Assembly (NCBI GenBank): GCA_001781445.1
Contig: MFLB01000001.1
Span: forward strand, 3,384 to 17,265
Direction of reading: 5' to 3'
Length of the DNA: 13,882 nt
DNA from: Candidatus Kaiserbacteria bacterium RIFCSPHIGHO2_01_FULL_58_22
GTDB taxonomy: Bacteria > Patescibacteriota > Minisyncoccia > Phycocordibacterales > UBA2100
The notes below the pieces were generated by a model. It was not told the DNA's origin, ran no database searches, and saw only the letters and a list, made by a program, of their open reading frames with translations. The position numbers were made by a program, and so were the translations under genes. Positions 1 to 6,501 of the stretch are shown in pieces (position 1 is the stretch's first letter; every line of letters begins with the position of its first letter).

Positions 1-1
1 T

Positions 2-535
2 TTGGGGCCAATAGTAAGCCTCGTCGCCGGCGTTCTCCTCCGGCTTGACGCGATCGCGCTCATACCCACATGCCTAGCGCTCGCCGCGGGCGAGCTTGGC
101 GCCGATGTTCTGTGGTATTGGACCGGACGGCGTTATGGCGATCCGTTCGTGAGACGTTTCGGACGCTATTTCGGGATAACAGAACGTTCCATCGCATCCG
201 CAACAGATCTTTTCAACAAGCACCATGACATCATTATCTTTACATCGAAATTGACCGCGGGTCTCGGCTTTGCGATGGTCATCCTCTTCACGGCCGGCCT
301 CTCGAAGGTGCCTTTCCGCCGCTACATGATGCTGAATATAGCTGGACAATTTCTCTGGACGGCAGGCCTGCTCTCGATTGGATACTTTCTCGGTCATATA
401 TATCTCAAAGTCGAGAACACTTTTGAGAAAATCGCTCTCTTCGCTCTCATCACGCTCGTCCTTATGTCTCTCTTCGGCTTTAGCCGCTACCTGCGTAGCT
501 ATGGCAACAACGGACCGCCCCCGAAAGTATCGTGA
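2..535 (+). CDS. DedA-family (VTT domain) membrane protein, 5' end cut by window edge
   Basis: This is a multi-pass inner-membrane protein of the DedA/SNARE-associated family, whose members are linked to lipid (undecaprenyl phosphate or phospholipid) translocation and membrane homeostasis. The visible 177 residues contain a GAD..WYWTGRRYGDPFVRRFGRYFG stretch typical of the region after the first re-entrant helix. They then contain a KLTAGLGFAMVILFTAGLSKVPFRRYMMLN block and a GQFLWTAGLLSIGYFLG helix, the place where DedA proteins have the gRF.P..R...AG...M..F...N..GA..W pattern. The usual P-G-E segment near the N-terminus is missing, so the gene probably begins upstream of base 1; the TTG at base 2 is unlikely to be the true start. 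The stop overlaps the next gene's GTG start by 4 nt (GTGA), so the two are probably co-translated. The family is fairly sure; the substrate is unknown. Confidence 0.8.
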   Translation: MGPIVSLVAGVLLRLDAIALIPTCLALAAGELGADVLWYWTGRRYGDPFVRRFGRYFGITERSIASATDLFNKHHDIIIFTSKLTAGLGFAMVILFTAGLSKVPFRRYMMLNIAGQFLWTAGLLSIGYFLGHIYLKVENTFEKIALFALITLVLMSLFGFSRYLRSYGNNGPPPKVS

Positions 536-1563
536 AGACCCTTCTCCTCGTAACGGATATATGGATGCCGCAAGTAAGCGGCATCACGACGGTGCTTTCG
601 GCAACCGTACGCGAGCTAGAAAAGCGTGAGTGGAAGGTCGTTGTCATTCATCCCGGCCTTTTCAAGACGATACCGTTCCCGCTGTATCCAGAGATACAGC
701 TCGCGCTTTTCCCAGGCAGAAAGATCCGCAAGATATTCGAAGAAACAAAACCGGATTACGTGCATATAGCAGTTGAGTGGATGCTCGGACCCAGTGCACG
801 AAGGTATTGCATACGGAACAATATTCCTTTCACAACCGCTTACCATGCCAACATCAATTTTAATGCCGAGCTTTACATCGGCTCTTTGGGAGGTATCACG
901 AGTTACCTCGCAGATGCATATATGCGATGGTTCCACGGCCGTGCGGATAAGACACTCGTCAGCAACGAAACGCTGCGCGCGCAACTGGCCGCGCGAGGGT
1001 TCAAGAACCTCGTCCTGTGGCCGTTCGGCGTCGACACGGAGCTCTTCAAGCGGAATGAATCGAGTACCATCGACCCGGGTCTTCCGAAACCAATCTTCGT
1101 CTACTTCGGAAGGATCGCGAAAGAAAAGAGCATAGAGGAGTTCCTCGACGCTCCGCTTCCCGGCTCGAAACTCGTCATAGGTGACGGGCCATACCGCGGC
1201 CACCTCGAATCGAAGTACGGCCGCATCGCTAGGTTCGTAGGGTATAAAAAAGGGCAGGAGCTCGTCGACTGGCTCTCCGTTTGCGATGTCTATGTTTTCC
1301 CGTCGCGCTCCGAAACTTTCGGACTCACCGTACTCGAGGGATTCGCCTGCGGGCTTCCAGTCGCAGCGCACGACGCGATGGGGCCGAAAGACATCGTCAC
1401 GAACGGAGTGGACGGATACATATCGGAAAATCTTGCGGAAGTAGCCGTAAAATGCCTTTCTCTTTCGCGCGAGGCATGCCGCAAAAAAGCGCTACAATAC
1501 TCATGGGACCTTTCTGTGGAAGCATTTATGTCTCATCAAGTAGAGATACGGCGCCGTATATAG
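532..1563 (+). CDS. GT4-family glycosyltransferase
   Basis: A cytoplasmic, retaining GT-B glycosyltransferase of family 4, similar in style to the mannosyl- and glucosyltransferases that decorate membrane lipids. The N-terminal acceptor domain (about 1-180) has the usual glycine-rich start (TDIWMPQVSGITTV, 8-21) and a TAYHANINF strand near residues 102-110. The C-terminal donor domain carries GRIAKEKS (193-200, with R194 and K199 positioned for the sugar-nucleotide phosphates) and the E-x7-E signature SETFGLTVLE (E261 and E269). At 343 residues it is slightly short for the family. It starts with GTG inside the stop region of the DedA gene; no strong Shine-Dalgarno sequence is visible, which fits translational coupling. 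Donor and acceptor cannot be told from the sequence. Confidence 0.88.
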   Translation: MKTLLLVTDIWMPQVSGITTVLSATVRELEKREWKVVVIHPGLFKTIPFPLYPEIQLALFPGRKIRKIFEETKPDYVHIAVEWMLGPSARRYCIRNNIPFTTAYHANINFNAELYIGSLGGITSYLADAYMRWFHGRADKTLVSNETLRAQLAARGFKNLVLWPFGVDTELFKRNESSTIDPGLPKPIFVYFGRIAKEKSIEEFLDAPLPGSKLVIGDGPYRGHLESKYGRIARFVGYKKGQELVDWLSVCDVYVFPSRSETFGLTVLEGFACGLPVAAHDAMGPKDIVTNGVDGYISENLAEVAVKCLSLSREACRKKALQYSWDLSVEAFMSHQVEIRRRI

Positions 1564-1573
1564 CATATGCAGT

Positions 1574-1807
1574 ATGGACGAGAGTCCAGACAAAAAGAAA
1601 CTAGGACTGACGCGCCGACAGGTCGTACTAGGCGGCACGGCATTAGCACTCACCATGGACGCTGAAGAAATCAGACAAAGACGTGAGTCGAGAGAGCAAC
1701 AGCGGCTTCTCGCAGCAGAAACATTGCTCAACAGCCCCAACGTTGTCCAACCTGCTATTCCCCCACTTTACAATGCTGCTGTCATGGCGGAGTTCAGTAA
1801 ACATTGA
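1574..1807 (+). CDS. Small hypothetical protein with Tat-like N-terminus (possibly front half of a split gene)
   Basis: I do not recognise this 77-residue product. Residues 12-27 (LTRRQVVLGGTALALT) resemble a twin-arginine signal: a charged N-region with TRRQ, then a short hydrophobic stretch, although there is no clear A-x-A cleavage site. A charged helical region (AEEIRQRRESREQQRLL) follows. It starts 10 nt after the glycosyltransferase stop and ends 10 nt before the next ORF. The C-terminus MAEFSKH runs naturally into the IEEQEMRKNLG read in the next frame, so the two ORFs may be one gene of about 158 residues broken by a +1/-1 shift near base 1800. A real short protein is equally possible. 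Confidence 0.5.
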   Translation: MDESPDKKKLGLTRRQVVLGGTALALTMDAEEIRQRRESREQQRLLAAETLLNSPNVVQPAIPPLYNAAVMAEFSKH

Positions 1808-1817
1808 GGAACAAGAA

Positions 1818-2048
1818 ATGAGAAAAAATTTGGGGGCAAAAGGAGATGTAGATAAAGTATGGGCTACCCGCGAAAAAATTCTGCAGGAGAACTACTTCAC
1901 GGAAAGTCCTTTTATCCGGATGCTGGTGCCCGGCAAAGACAAAATGGGGAATTACCTCGTGCAGATTTTCCGACCGAAGGCTATTGCTAAGGCTTCAAAC
2001 TTTTTCCTGGATCGTTATCGGCGAGAAAAGAAGAGAGCACGGCAGTAA
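1818..2048 (+). CDS. Small hypothetical basic protein (possibly back half of a split gene)
   Basis: A 76-residue ORF of unknown function. I chose the ATG at 1818 because GAGG at 1806-1809 sits about 8 nt upstream and overlaps the stop of the preceding ORF, a layout compatible with coupled translation. The product has a VDKVWATREKILQENYF helix, a SPFIRMLVPGKDKMGNYLVQIFRPK segment and a basic C-terminus (RYRREKKRARQ). Its last 62 bases overlap the 3' end of the alpha/beta hydrolase gene on the other strand, a convergent overlap. The reading frame stays open upstream to base 1683, and the sequence just before the ATG (VNIEEQE) looks protein-like, which is why a frameshifted join to the upstream ORF is a serious alternative. 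Confidence 0.5.
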   Translation: MRKNLGAKGDVDKVWATREKILQENYFTESPFIRMLVPGKDKMGNYLVQIFRPKAIAKASNFFLDRYRREKKRARQ

Positions 2049-2817
2049 CCTCGGAAATGTTGTTTACCGGAAGGATGTGATTCGCGTTTTCCAACAGAAC
2101 GAGCTTTGAGCTCGGTAGCAGTGTGTGCAATTTCTCCGCACTCGTAACCGGGATAACGGTATCTTTTTTCCCATGCACGATGAGAACGGGGATATCGAGT
2201 CCGCGCCACCATTCCTCGGTATCCAGTTTGTAAATATGCTGCGTACAGAAAAGGTATACGCGCAGGCTCGTATTGCGAATGTCGGGGATGATCCGTCGCA
2301 AACTCCAGTCTCCCGTCGGCGCATATGTAGAGTAATCGACATGACCTCTAGGCTTTGGATCAAAAGGCAACAAGACGGATAAAAAGGCGAAAACAGAAGT
2401 GAACACCCGGGCAAATGGCAACCACCACGCGTCGGAGGCGCCATAGGTCGGGCTCAAAAAGACGACTGCAGAGAACTGTTCCGGCGCCTGTTTGATGGCC
2501 GACAGCGCGAGCAGTGTCCCAAACGAGTGTCCGATGACGATACAGCGCCGTATTGCGAGGTGACTGAGGAGCGCCAGAATATCTTCGGCGATGAGTTCGG
2601 GCGAATATGCACTGTAGAAAAAAAGTTTCCTTGACCTCCCGTGTCCACGCAGGTCCATGCTGACAACATTGAATGAGTCCTCGAAATATCGCTCATACGG
2701 CGGCCAGACCGACGATGAGCCGGAGAGTCCGTGAATGAAAACGAGTGTGGGGCGGCCCTCTCGCAGGTCGTTCGTGCGATAGTACAAGCCGCGCTCCTCA
2801 AAAAAGGATTCCTTCAT
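1987..2817 (-). CDS. Alpha/beta hydrolase
   Basis: A 276-residue alpha/beta-hydrolase-fold enzyme. All core elements are present: the oxyanion-hole strand FIHGLSG (28-34), a DLRGHGRS loop (55-62), the nucleophile elbow GHSFG with S98, the acid in HGKKDTVIP (D219) and the histidine in NANHILP (H247). A lid-like insert rich in aromatics (about 127-200: WWLPF, FAFLSVLLPF) may contact a lipid or other hydrophobic substrate. Esterase, lipase and C-C hydrolase members of the fold cannot be separated by eye. The start overlaps the stop of the upstream glycosyltransferase gene by 4 nt (ATGA), so the two genes form an operon, suggesting a role in envelope lipid or glycan processing. There is no signal peptide, so the enzyme is probably cytoplasmic. 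Confidence 0.85.
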   Translation of the reverse strand: MKESFFEERGLYYRTNDLREGRPTLVFIHGLSGSSSVWPPYERYFEDSFNVVSMDLRGHGRSRKLFFYSAYSPELIAEDILALLSHLAIRRCIVIGHSFGTLLALSAIKQAPEQFSAVVFLSPTYGASDAWWLPFARVFTSVFAFLSVLLPFDPKPRGHVDYSTYAPTGDWSLRRIIPDIRNTSLRVYLFCTQHIYKLDTEEWWRGLDIPVLIVHGKKDTVIPVTSAEKLHTLLPSSKLVLLENANHILPVNNISEVTAVLSSFLADNDPGKSLKP

Positions 2818-3980
2818 GCTTTTTTATGACTCGCGGTCAATCGCGAATACAGCTCCTCAAATTTCCGCGTAATGGTGTGCTCCGAATATTTCTCCGACAA
2901 CGCGCGAGAGGCCGCGGCGAACGAATGCCTAAGACCGTCGTCTCGCAAGAGCTTGAGCGTGTGTTCGGCCATCGAAGATATATCGTCCGGCGCCAATAAG
3001 TATCCGTTATTCCCGTGGGCGACCATCTCAGTGAGCCCGAGCGAGCGTACGGCCAGAATGGGAAGCCCGGTCGCCATCGCCTCGAGTATCGCGAGCGGCA
3101 TGTTCTCGCTCTTGCTCGCGGTCAGAAAGACATCAGCGGCCTGTAAGTATTCCACAAGTTCGTTTCCATAGATGAAACCGGTGAATCGCACTCGCTTCTC
3201 AAGACCAAGGTCGCGCGAGAGAGACTCGAGCCCGCCCTTCCCCGGACCGTTCCCGATGATAACGAACATCGCGTTTTCTCCCCGCTCGACAACAAGCTTG
3301 AACGCGCGAAGCGCCTGATCGACGCTCTTTTCGTAGCTCAAGCGGCCCATGTAAACGACAACTCTCTCCGGCAGATCGAGCCGCACCTTGAGTTGCGTCG
3401 CATCGGTAGCCGGTCGGAACAGTTGTGTGTCGACGGCGTTCGGTATGATCTCGTAAGGTCGTTTCAGACCATTGCGGACAAGCTCATCGACGAGAGAGCG
3501 CGTGGGACTCACGACCAGATCACAGCGATTGTAGTAGCTGATGGTGAGTTTCCAAGAAAGGCGCTCGGCCCATGCATAGTCGAGGTGCACGTGTTTCAGG
3601 TAGTGGTTGAAAAATGTATGGTGTGTGCCAACGAGCGGAACGCCGAGGAATCGCGCGGCCCATACCGCTTCCCACCCCATCGAGAATGGCGTGTGGGCAT
3701 GAAGTATGTTGGGCTTGAACCGGGCGATTTTGCGGAGCGCAAGCCCTACCGGAGCCGTCACGCGCACGCCGAGATATATCGGGAGCCGTACCGAAGGTAT
3801 TGTCTCGACCTCATACGCCCCACCAACCTCTTTTTGTATCTCTTCCTGAGAGAGCCTTGATACCGTGAACACTTTCACCTGGTGACCGGCGGTAGCGAGT
3901 GCGCGCGCCGCGCGTGCGGCGGTGTTCGCCACCCCGTTCACTTCGGGAGGGAACGTGTCGGTAAAGAAGGCAATTCTCAT
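2814..3980 (-). CDS. GT4-family glycosyltransferase (diacylglycerol/phosphatidylinositol glycosyltransferase-like)
   Basis: A 388-residue GT-B glycosyltransferase of family 4. The N-terminus FFTDTFPPEVNGVANTA (5-21) with NILHAHTPFSMGW (91-103) and GTHHTFFNHY (118-127) is typical of enzymes that glycosylate lipid acceptors, such as diacylglycerol glucosyltransferases and PimB-like mannosyltransferases. The donor domain has MGRLSYEKSVD (211-221) and the E-x7-E signature SENMPLAILE (E292 and E300), followed by AMATGLPILA. Length and motif order are normal for a complete enzyme. It is the first gene of a two-gene minus-strand operon with the alpha/beta hydrolase. An extended -10 element lies 6 nt upstream of the ATG, so the mRNA may be leaderless. 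The exact sugar and acceptor are unknown. Confidence 0.9.
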   Translation of the reverse strand: MRIAFFTDTFPPEVNGVANTAARAARALATAGHQVKVFTVSRLSQEEIQKEVGGAYEVETIPSVRLPIYLGVRVTAPVGLALRKIARFKPNILHAHTPFSMGWEAVWAARFLGVPLVGTHHTFFNHYLKHVHLDYAWAERLSWKLTISYYNRCDLVVSPTRSLVDELVRNGLKRPYEIIPNAVDTQLFRPATDATQLKVRLDLPERVVVYMGRLSYEKSVDQALRAFKLVVERGENAMFVIIGNGPGKGGLESLSRDLGLEKRVRFTGFIYGNELVEYLQAADVFLTASKSENMPLAILEAMATGLPILAVRSLGLTEMVAHGNNGYLLAPDDISSMAEHTLKLLRDDGLRHSFAAASRALSEKYSEHTITRKFEELYSRLTASHKKA

Positions 3981-3986
3981 TGGGAT

Positions 3987-3995
3987 ATTATCGCA
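3987..3995 (-). promoter_or_regulatory. Extended -10 promoter element for the glycosyltransferase/hydrolase operon
   Basis: On the minus strand the sequence reads TGCGATAAT, a good extended -10 (TGn plus GATAAT), with only 6 nt between the box and the ATG at 3980. Transcription would then start at or next to the start codon, giving a leaderless mRNA. No clear -35 hexamer is visible 17 nt further up. Confidence 0.45.
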
Positions 3996-4026
3996 CTTTC
4001 TATGCGGCGATTGTTGGATTTCCCCG

Positions 4027-4044
4027 ACACACGCATCAGTGTGT
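4027..4044. repeat. Small inverted repeat between tRNA-His and the glycosyltransferase operon
   Basis: ACACAC and GTGTGT arms of 6 bp are separated by GCATCA. It lies downstream of tRNA-His on the minus strand and about 30 bp upstream of the operon's -10 box, so it could be a weak 3' hairpin of the tRNA transcript or an operator. It is short enough to be chance. Confidence 0.25.
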
Positions 4045-4070
4045 GAACGGGCAGATAGAATCTATTCGAG

Positions 4071-4143
4071 GGCGGCCGCAGGGAATCGAACCCTGATCGA
4101 GTGCTCCACAAGCACCAGTGTTAACCGTTACACCACGGTCGCC
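4071..4143 (-). tRNA. tRNA-His(GTG)
   Basis: The minus strand folds into a cloverleaf: D-arm GTGT/ACAC around AACGGTTA, anticodon arm GGTGC-TTGTGGA-GCACT with anticodon GTG, and T-arm CAGGG-TTCGATT-CCCTG. An extra 5' G opposite C73 is encoded, the identity feature of tRNA-His. The 7-bp acceptor stem has one mismatch (A4 against C69). CCA is not encoded. It lies directly downstream of a terminator and has its own -10-like box. Confidence 0.95.
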
Positions 4144-4154
4144 ATCAACGCGGC

Positions 4155-4163
4155 AGTGTAGCA
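4155..4163 (-). promoter_or_regulatory. Candidate extended -10 for tRNA-His
   Basis: The minus strand reads TGCTACACT (TGn plus TACACT) ending 11 nt before the tRNA 5' end. It sits just after the T-tract of the upstream terminator, so the tRNA would be transcribed independently of the membrane-protein genes before it. There is no convincing -35. Confidence 0.35.
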
Positions 4164-4173
4164 AATAAAGCCT

Positions 4174-4208
4174 AAAAACGCGACGCCCCGGGATCGAGGG
4201 GCGTCGCG
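4174..4208 (-). terminator. Rho-independent terminator after the DUF4383-like gene
   Basis: An 11-bp perfect GC-rich stem (CGCGACGCCCC against GGGGCGTCGCG) with an 8-nt loop is followed on the minus strand by TTTTT. It lies about 20 nt after the stop of the membrane-protein gene at 4229 and is the clearest intrinsic terminator in the window. Confidence 0.9.
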
Positions 4209-4228
4209 CCGGAAAACCCGCACCAAAA

Positions 4229-4612
4229 CTATGCCGGACTGCTCGCTGGGCTCCCTCCACCCTCTTTCATCCCGAAGCCGATATAGAGCGCGGCCGCGGC
4301 GATGACGAGATGCAAGACATTGTCGGCCGTGTTGACGACGATGAGTCCGAGAACGTTGTCGCCCTGGACGAATCCGAGGACGGTGACGATTCCATAGACG
4401 ACGCCGAACGCCTGGAAATACAGGCGCGGAGCGTACAGCCCGTAGGCCGCGATTATTGCCGCAAGGCCGGAAATAAGGTGGACGATGTTGTGAAGCCCGT
4501 CTACCTCGAAAAGGCCAAGAAGCATGCCGTCCTGCGTGATGCCGGGCACGTATCCCAGTACGCCGACGGTCAGAAACACTATGCCGAAAACCCATGCGAA
4601 TGTTTGGATCAT
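4229..4612 (-). CDS. DUF4383-like small membrane protein
   Basis: A 127-residue protein with four predicted membrane helices (about 4-22, 43-59, 65-82 and 98-114). The features VDGLHNIVHLISG (37-49), a G..YGIVTVLGF segment (70-81) and NTADNVLHLVIA (94-105) match the pattern of DUF4383 membrane proteins, whose function is not known. The two D/HN..H motifs repeat in helices 2 and 4, suggesting an internal duplication with paired histidines. I chose the ATG at 4612, which gives a start directly in the first helix; the frame stays open upstream but that part overlaps the end of the neighbouring gene and is not protein-like. The gene ends before a strong terminator. Its own promoter is not clear. 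Confidence 0.75.
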   Translation of the reverse strand: MIQTFAWVFGIVFLTVGVLGYVPGITQDGMLLGLFEVDGLHNIVHLISGLAAIIAAYGLYAPRLYFQAFGVVYGIVTVLGFVQGDNVLGLIVVNTADNVLHLVIAAAALYIGFGMKEGGGSPASSPA

Positions 4613-4648
4613 ACGGCTTTGTTCGCTTGAATATGGATAATTCGACCC

Positions 4649-4666
4649 GCCTGCCGTCGGGCAGGC
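4649..4666. repeat. Intergenic palindromic hairpin
   Basis: GCCTGCC and GGCAGGC form a 7-bp stem with a GTCG loop, starting 7 nt after the stop of the DUF2914-like gene on the minus strand. There is no T-tract on the minus strand, so it is a poor intrinsic terminator there. On the plus strand it is followed by CTCGCTTTT but no plus-strand gene precedes it. It may be a dispersed GC palindrome or an mRNA 3'-end stabiliser. Confidence 0.45.
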
Positions 4667-4673
4667 CTCGCTT

Positions 4674-5780
4674 TTAGCGTACCACGGTTTCGAGGGGTAC
4701 CGGCTCCCCGACGTCAACAACGTCGAACGCGATCCTTCCGATGATCTGCCCGTGTCCGGTCTTCACCGTCACGCGCCATTTCCCGGAGGCAATGCCGTAC
4801 AGCACGGAATATCCCCGATAGCCGCCTTCGCGCCCTCCCGCGATCGAGAACGGCACCGTCTCGACCGTTACCCACCTCCCCGTCTCATCGAGGCGCTGCC
4901 ACTCGTGATATACGGTCGTCGAGAGGCCGACGGGCGCGAAGACCGCGCTGAACGCATAGGCAGGCTCGCCCGGCGCGCGGTGGAATACCGCTGGCATGAG
5001 AAGGTAGCCGCGATACCACGGCACCGGCTCATACAACGCGCGATACTCGTCGCCCGCCCGCGCGATACCGTGATATATCCCCGCCTCCTTGAGCGCGAGC
5101 GGCAGAGGCGGGATCGCGCCGGTGAAATACAGGATGTTGAACGTGACGAAGATAACGGCGACGGAGCGCGCTATCCCCGTGAGATTCTCCCGCACCAGCT
5201 CCGGCGTCAGATACGCCTGCACGCGGAGGAACGCGGCGACGGCCATGAGGCTCGCGACACCGCTTGCGACGAACATTTCCGGACTTACGGCGCGAAAGAC
5301 AAGCGGGATGTAAAATATGAGAAAGGAGAACAGCACGGTGAAGAATATGCTCACCTGAAAGGCGAAGTGCATGTAGAAGCGCACGAAGCGCTCGTTGGCG
5401 ACGAGGAGCACGATGAGCGCGACGACGAATATCCAGCTCCAGGAATACGCCGCGCTTCTCGAATAGAGCGAGAGAAACGCGATGAAGAGCCCGCCGAACG
5501 CGAACTGCGAGACGACCGGCAGAATGGGAGTTACGGCGAGAAGCCACCACTGCCGCAGGCGCCCCGTCTGAATGAGACTGATAAGGACGATGATCGAGGC
5601 GGCAAGCGCGAGGTAGAAGAAGAGCACCAGGCTCGTCAAAAGCGTGTCGACCCTGCGCAGAAGAAAGAAGGTGTCGATAAAGAGAGCCGCGACGAGCGAG
5701 AGCGGCGAGACGTAGCGCATATACCACTCCGCCGCCTCTTCGATGCTCTTGGGTAATTTTGGCAATCGAGGCCGCACCAT
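4674..5780 (-). CDS. Multi-pass membrane protein with C-terminal DUF2914-like domain
   Basis: A 368-residue protein with an N-terminal membrane half and a soluble C-terminal half. About seven hydrophobic segments can be seen (near 27-43, 48-70, 78-104, 114-132, 142-163, 168-186 and 205-222). The C-terminal region (about 240-358) shows HEWQRLDETGRW, VPFSIAGGREGGYRGYS and SGKWRVTVKTGHGQIIGRIAFDV. This W-x-R...GGR.GGY.GYS...G.W.V.V.T..G..IGR..F layout is what I know from DUF2914 proteins of Patescibacteria and some Proteobacteria; it looks like a beta-sandwich that probably faces outward. The biochemical role is unknown. It starts 3 nt after the adenosyltransferase stop, so it is co-transcribed with that gene, though no functional link is evident. 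Confidence 0.75.
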   Translation of the reverse strand: MVRPRLPKLPKSIEEAAEWYMRYVSPLSLVAALFIDTFFLLRRVDTLLTSLVLFFYLALAASIIVLISLIQTGRLRQWWLLAVTPILPVVSQFAFGGLFIAFLSLYSRSAAYSWSWIFVVALIVLLVANERFVRFYMHFAFQVSIFFTVLFSFLIFYIPLVFRAVSPEMFVASGVASLMAVAAFLRVQAYLTPELVRENLTGIARSVAVIFVTFNILYFTGAIPPLPLALKEAGIYHGIARAGDEYRALYEPVPWYRGYLLMPAVFHRAPGEPAYAFSAVFAPVGLSTTVYHEWQRLDETGRWVTVETVPFSIAGGREGGYRGYSVLYGIASGKWRVTVKTGHGQIIGRIAFDVVDVGEPVPLETVVR

Positions 5781-5783
5781 AGA

Positions 5784-6350
5784 TTATTCGATGTCTCGAT
5801 ACGAAGGCGCTTGTTCGACGATGCTGGCACGATGATTCGCAAGACGCGTGAGCGCGTAAAAAAGCGACGAGAGCCTGTTGGCATACGCCCGACTTGATTC
5901 GGAGATAGCACGCTCTCCCGATTCGTGGAGCGTCACGAGCCTTCGCTCCGCGCGGCGCGACAGCGCCCGCGCGATATCGAGCCGCGCGGAAAATTCGGTT
6001 CCGCCCGGCACGAGGAATGTCTTTATTTCCGGAAGTTCTTTTTCAATACCATTGATAAGTGAGCTCACCTTTTCGATGCTCGACTGTGGGACCGATTTCG
6101 GCGCACCTGCCGCTTCGGCCTGGATAGTAAAAAGATGGTCCTGAACATCGTGGAGTAGCTCTCTCCCGCTCTGTTCTTGAAAACGAAAATCATCCGGACA
6201 AGCGACTTTGCACCACCCGATGATAGTATTCAACTCATCGAGTTGTCCTAAACACTCGAAGATCGGGGAAGACTTCAAGACCCGAGCGCCGGACGGCGTA
6301 TCAAAAAGTTTCGTCGTCCCCTTATCTCCCTTTCCGGTAAAGAACGCCAT
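5784..6350 (-). CDS. PduO-type ATP:cob(I)alamin adenosyltransferase
   Basis: A 188-residue homolog of the PduO/MMAB family, which transfers the adenosyl group of ATP to cob(I)alamin to make coenzyme B12. It carries the N-terminal FFTGKGDKGTTKLF (3-16), the LGQLDELNTIIGWCK helix (34-48), FLVPGGTEFSARLDIAR (112-128), the SRRAERR active-site arginines (131-137) and YANRLSSLFYALTRLAN (156-172). These are the family's ATP- and cobalamin-binding blocks in the right order and at normal length. I chose the ATG at 6350; the longer open frame runs backward through tRNA-Leu and is not coding. A TATTAT-like box 8 nt upstream suggests a near-leaderless mRNA. No other B12-related gene is in the window, so the substrate source is unclear. 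Confidence 0.85.
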   Translation of the reverse strand: MAFFTGKGDKGTTKLFDTPSGARVLKSSPIFECLGQLDELNTIIGWCKVACPDDFRFQEQSGRELLHDVQDHLFTIQAEAAGAPKSVPQSSIEKVSSLINGIEKELPEIKTFLVPGGTEFSARLDIARALSRRAERRLVTLHESGERAISESSRAYANRLSSLFYALTRLANHRASIVEQAPSYRDIE

Positions 6351-6382
6351 AGCGCCATAATAACAAGGCGTTGGAGTATTTG

Positions 6383-6466
6383 TGCGCCGGAGAGGACTCG
6401 AACCTCCACGCCAATTACGGCCTACGCACCTCAAGCGCAGTAGTCTACCAATTTCTACACCGGCGC
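6383..6466 (-). tRNA. tRNA-Leu(GAG)
   Basis: A complete class II tRNA: acceptor GCGCCGG/CCGGCGC with discriminator A, a D-loop with AATTGGTAGAC, anticodon stem TGCGC/GCGTA with loop TTGAGGT (anticodon GAG), a long variable arm and a T-arm GGAGG-TTCGAGT-CCTCT. CCA is not encoded and there is no intron. The LAGLIDADG gene ends 8 nt before its 5' end, and a second partial copy of its D-loop/anticodon region lies beyond that gene at 7156-7192. Confidence 0.95.
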
Positions 6467-6470
6467 ATCT

Positions 6471-6484
6471 GAAGCTATAGCTTC
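6471..6484. repeat. 14-bp perfect palindrome at the endonuclease/tRNA junction
   Basis: GAAGCTATAGCTTC equals its own reverse complement. It covers the stop codon of the LAGLIDADG gene and ends 4 nt before tRNA-Leu. It could be a binding site, a trace of the insertion junction, or the -10 region of tRNA-Leu, since it contains TATAGC on the minus strand. Confidence 0.7.
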
Positions 6485-6501
6485 TCCCCAACTGTACTCA
6501 A
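6474..6501 (-). promoter_or_regulatory. Candidate promoter of tRNA-Leu inside the endonuclease 3' end
   Basis: On the minus strand TTGAGT (6496-6501) and TATAGC (6474-6479) are spaced by 16 bp, and the box ends 7 nt before the tRNA 5' end. Both hexamers lie in the last codons of the endonuclease gene, so the inserted unit would supply the promoter of the tRNA. Confidence 0.4.

Noticed and set aside
616..1371. 251-codon minus-strand open frame opposite the first glycosyltransferase
   Set aside because: No recognisable domain; the plus-strand frame has GT4 motifs in the right order.
4752..5756. 334-codon plus-strand open frame opposite the DUF2914-like gene
   Set aside because: The translation is a run of Arg, Glu and Asp without hydrophobic core or motif; the minus-strand protein has good membrane helices and a conserved C-terminal domain.
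6351..6491. A longer N-terminus for the cobalamin adenosyltransferase
   Set aside because: The extra codons run through tRNA-Leu on the same strand; the family begins at the FFTGKGDKGTT motif, which follows the ATG at 6350.
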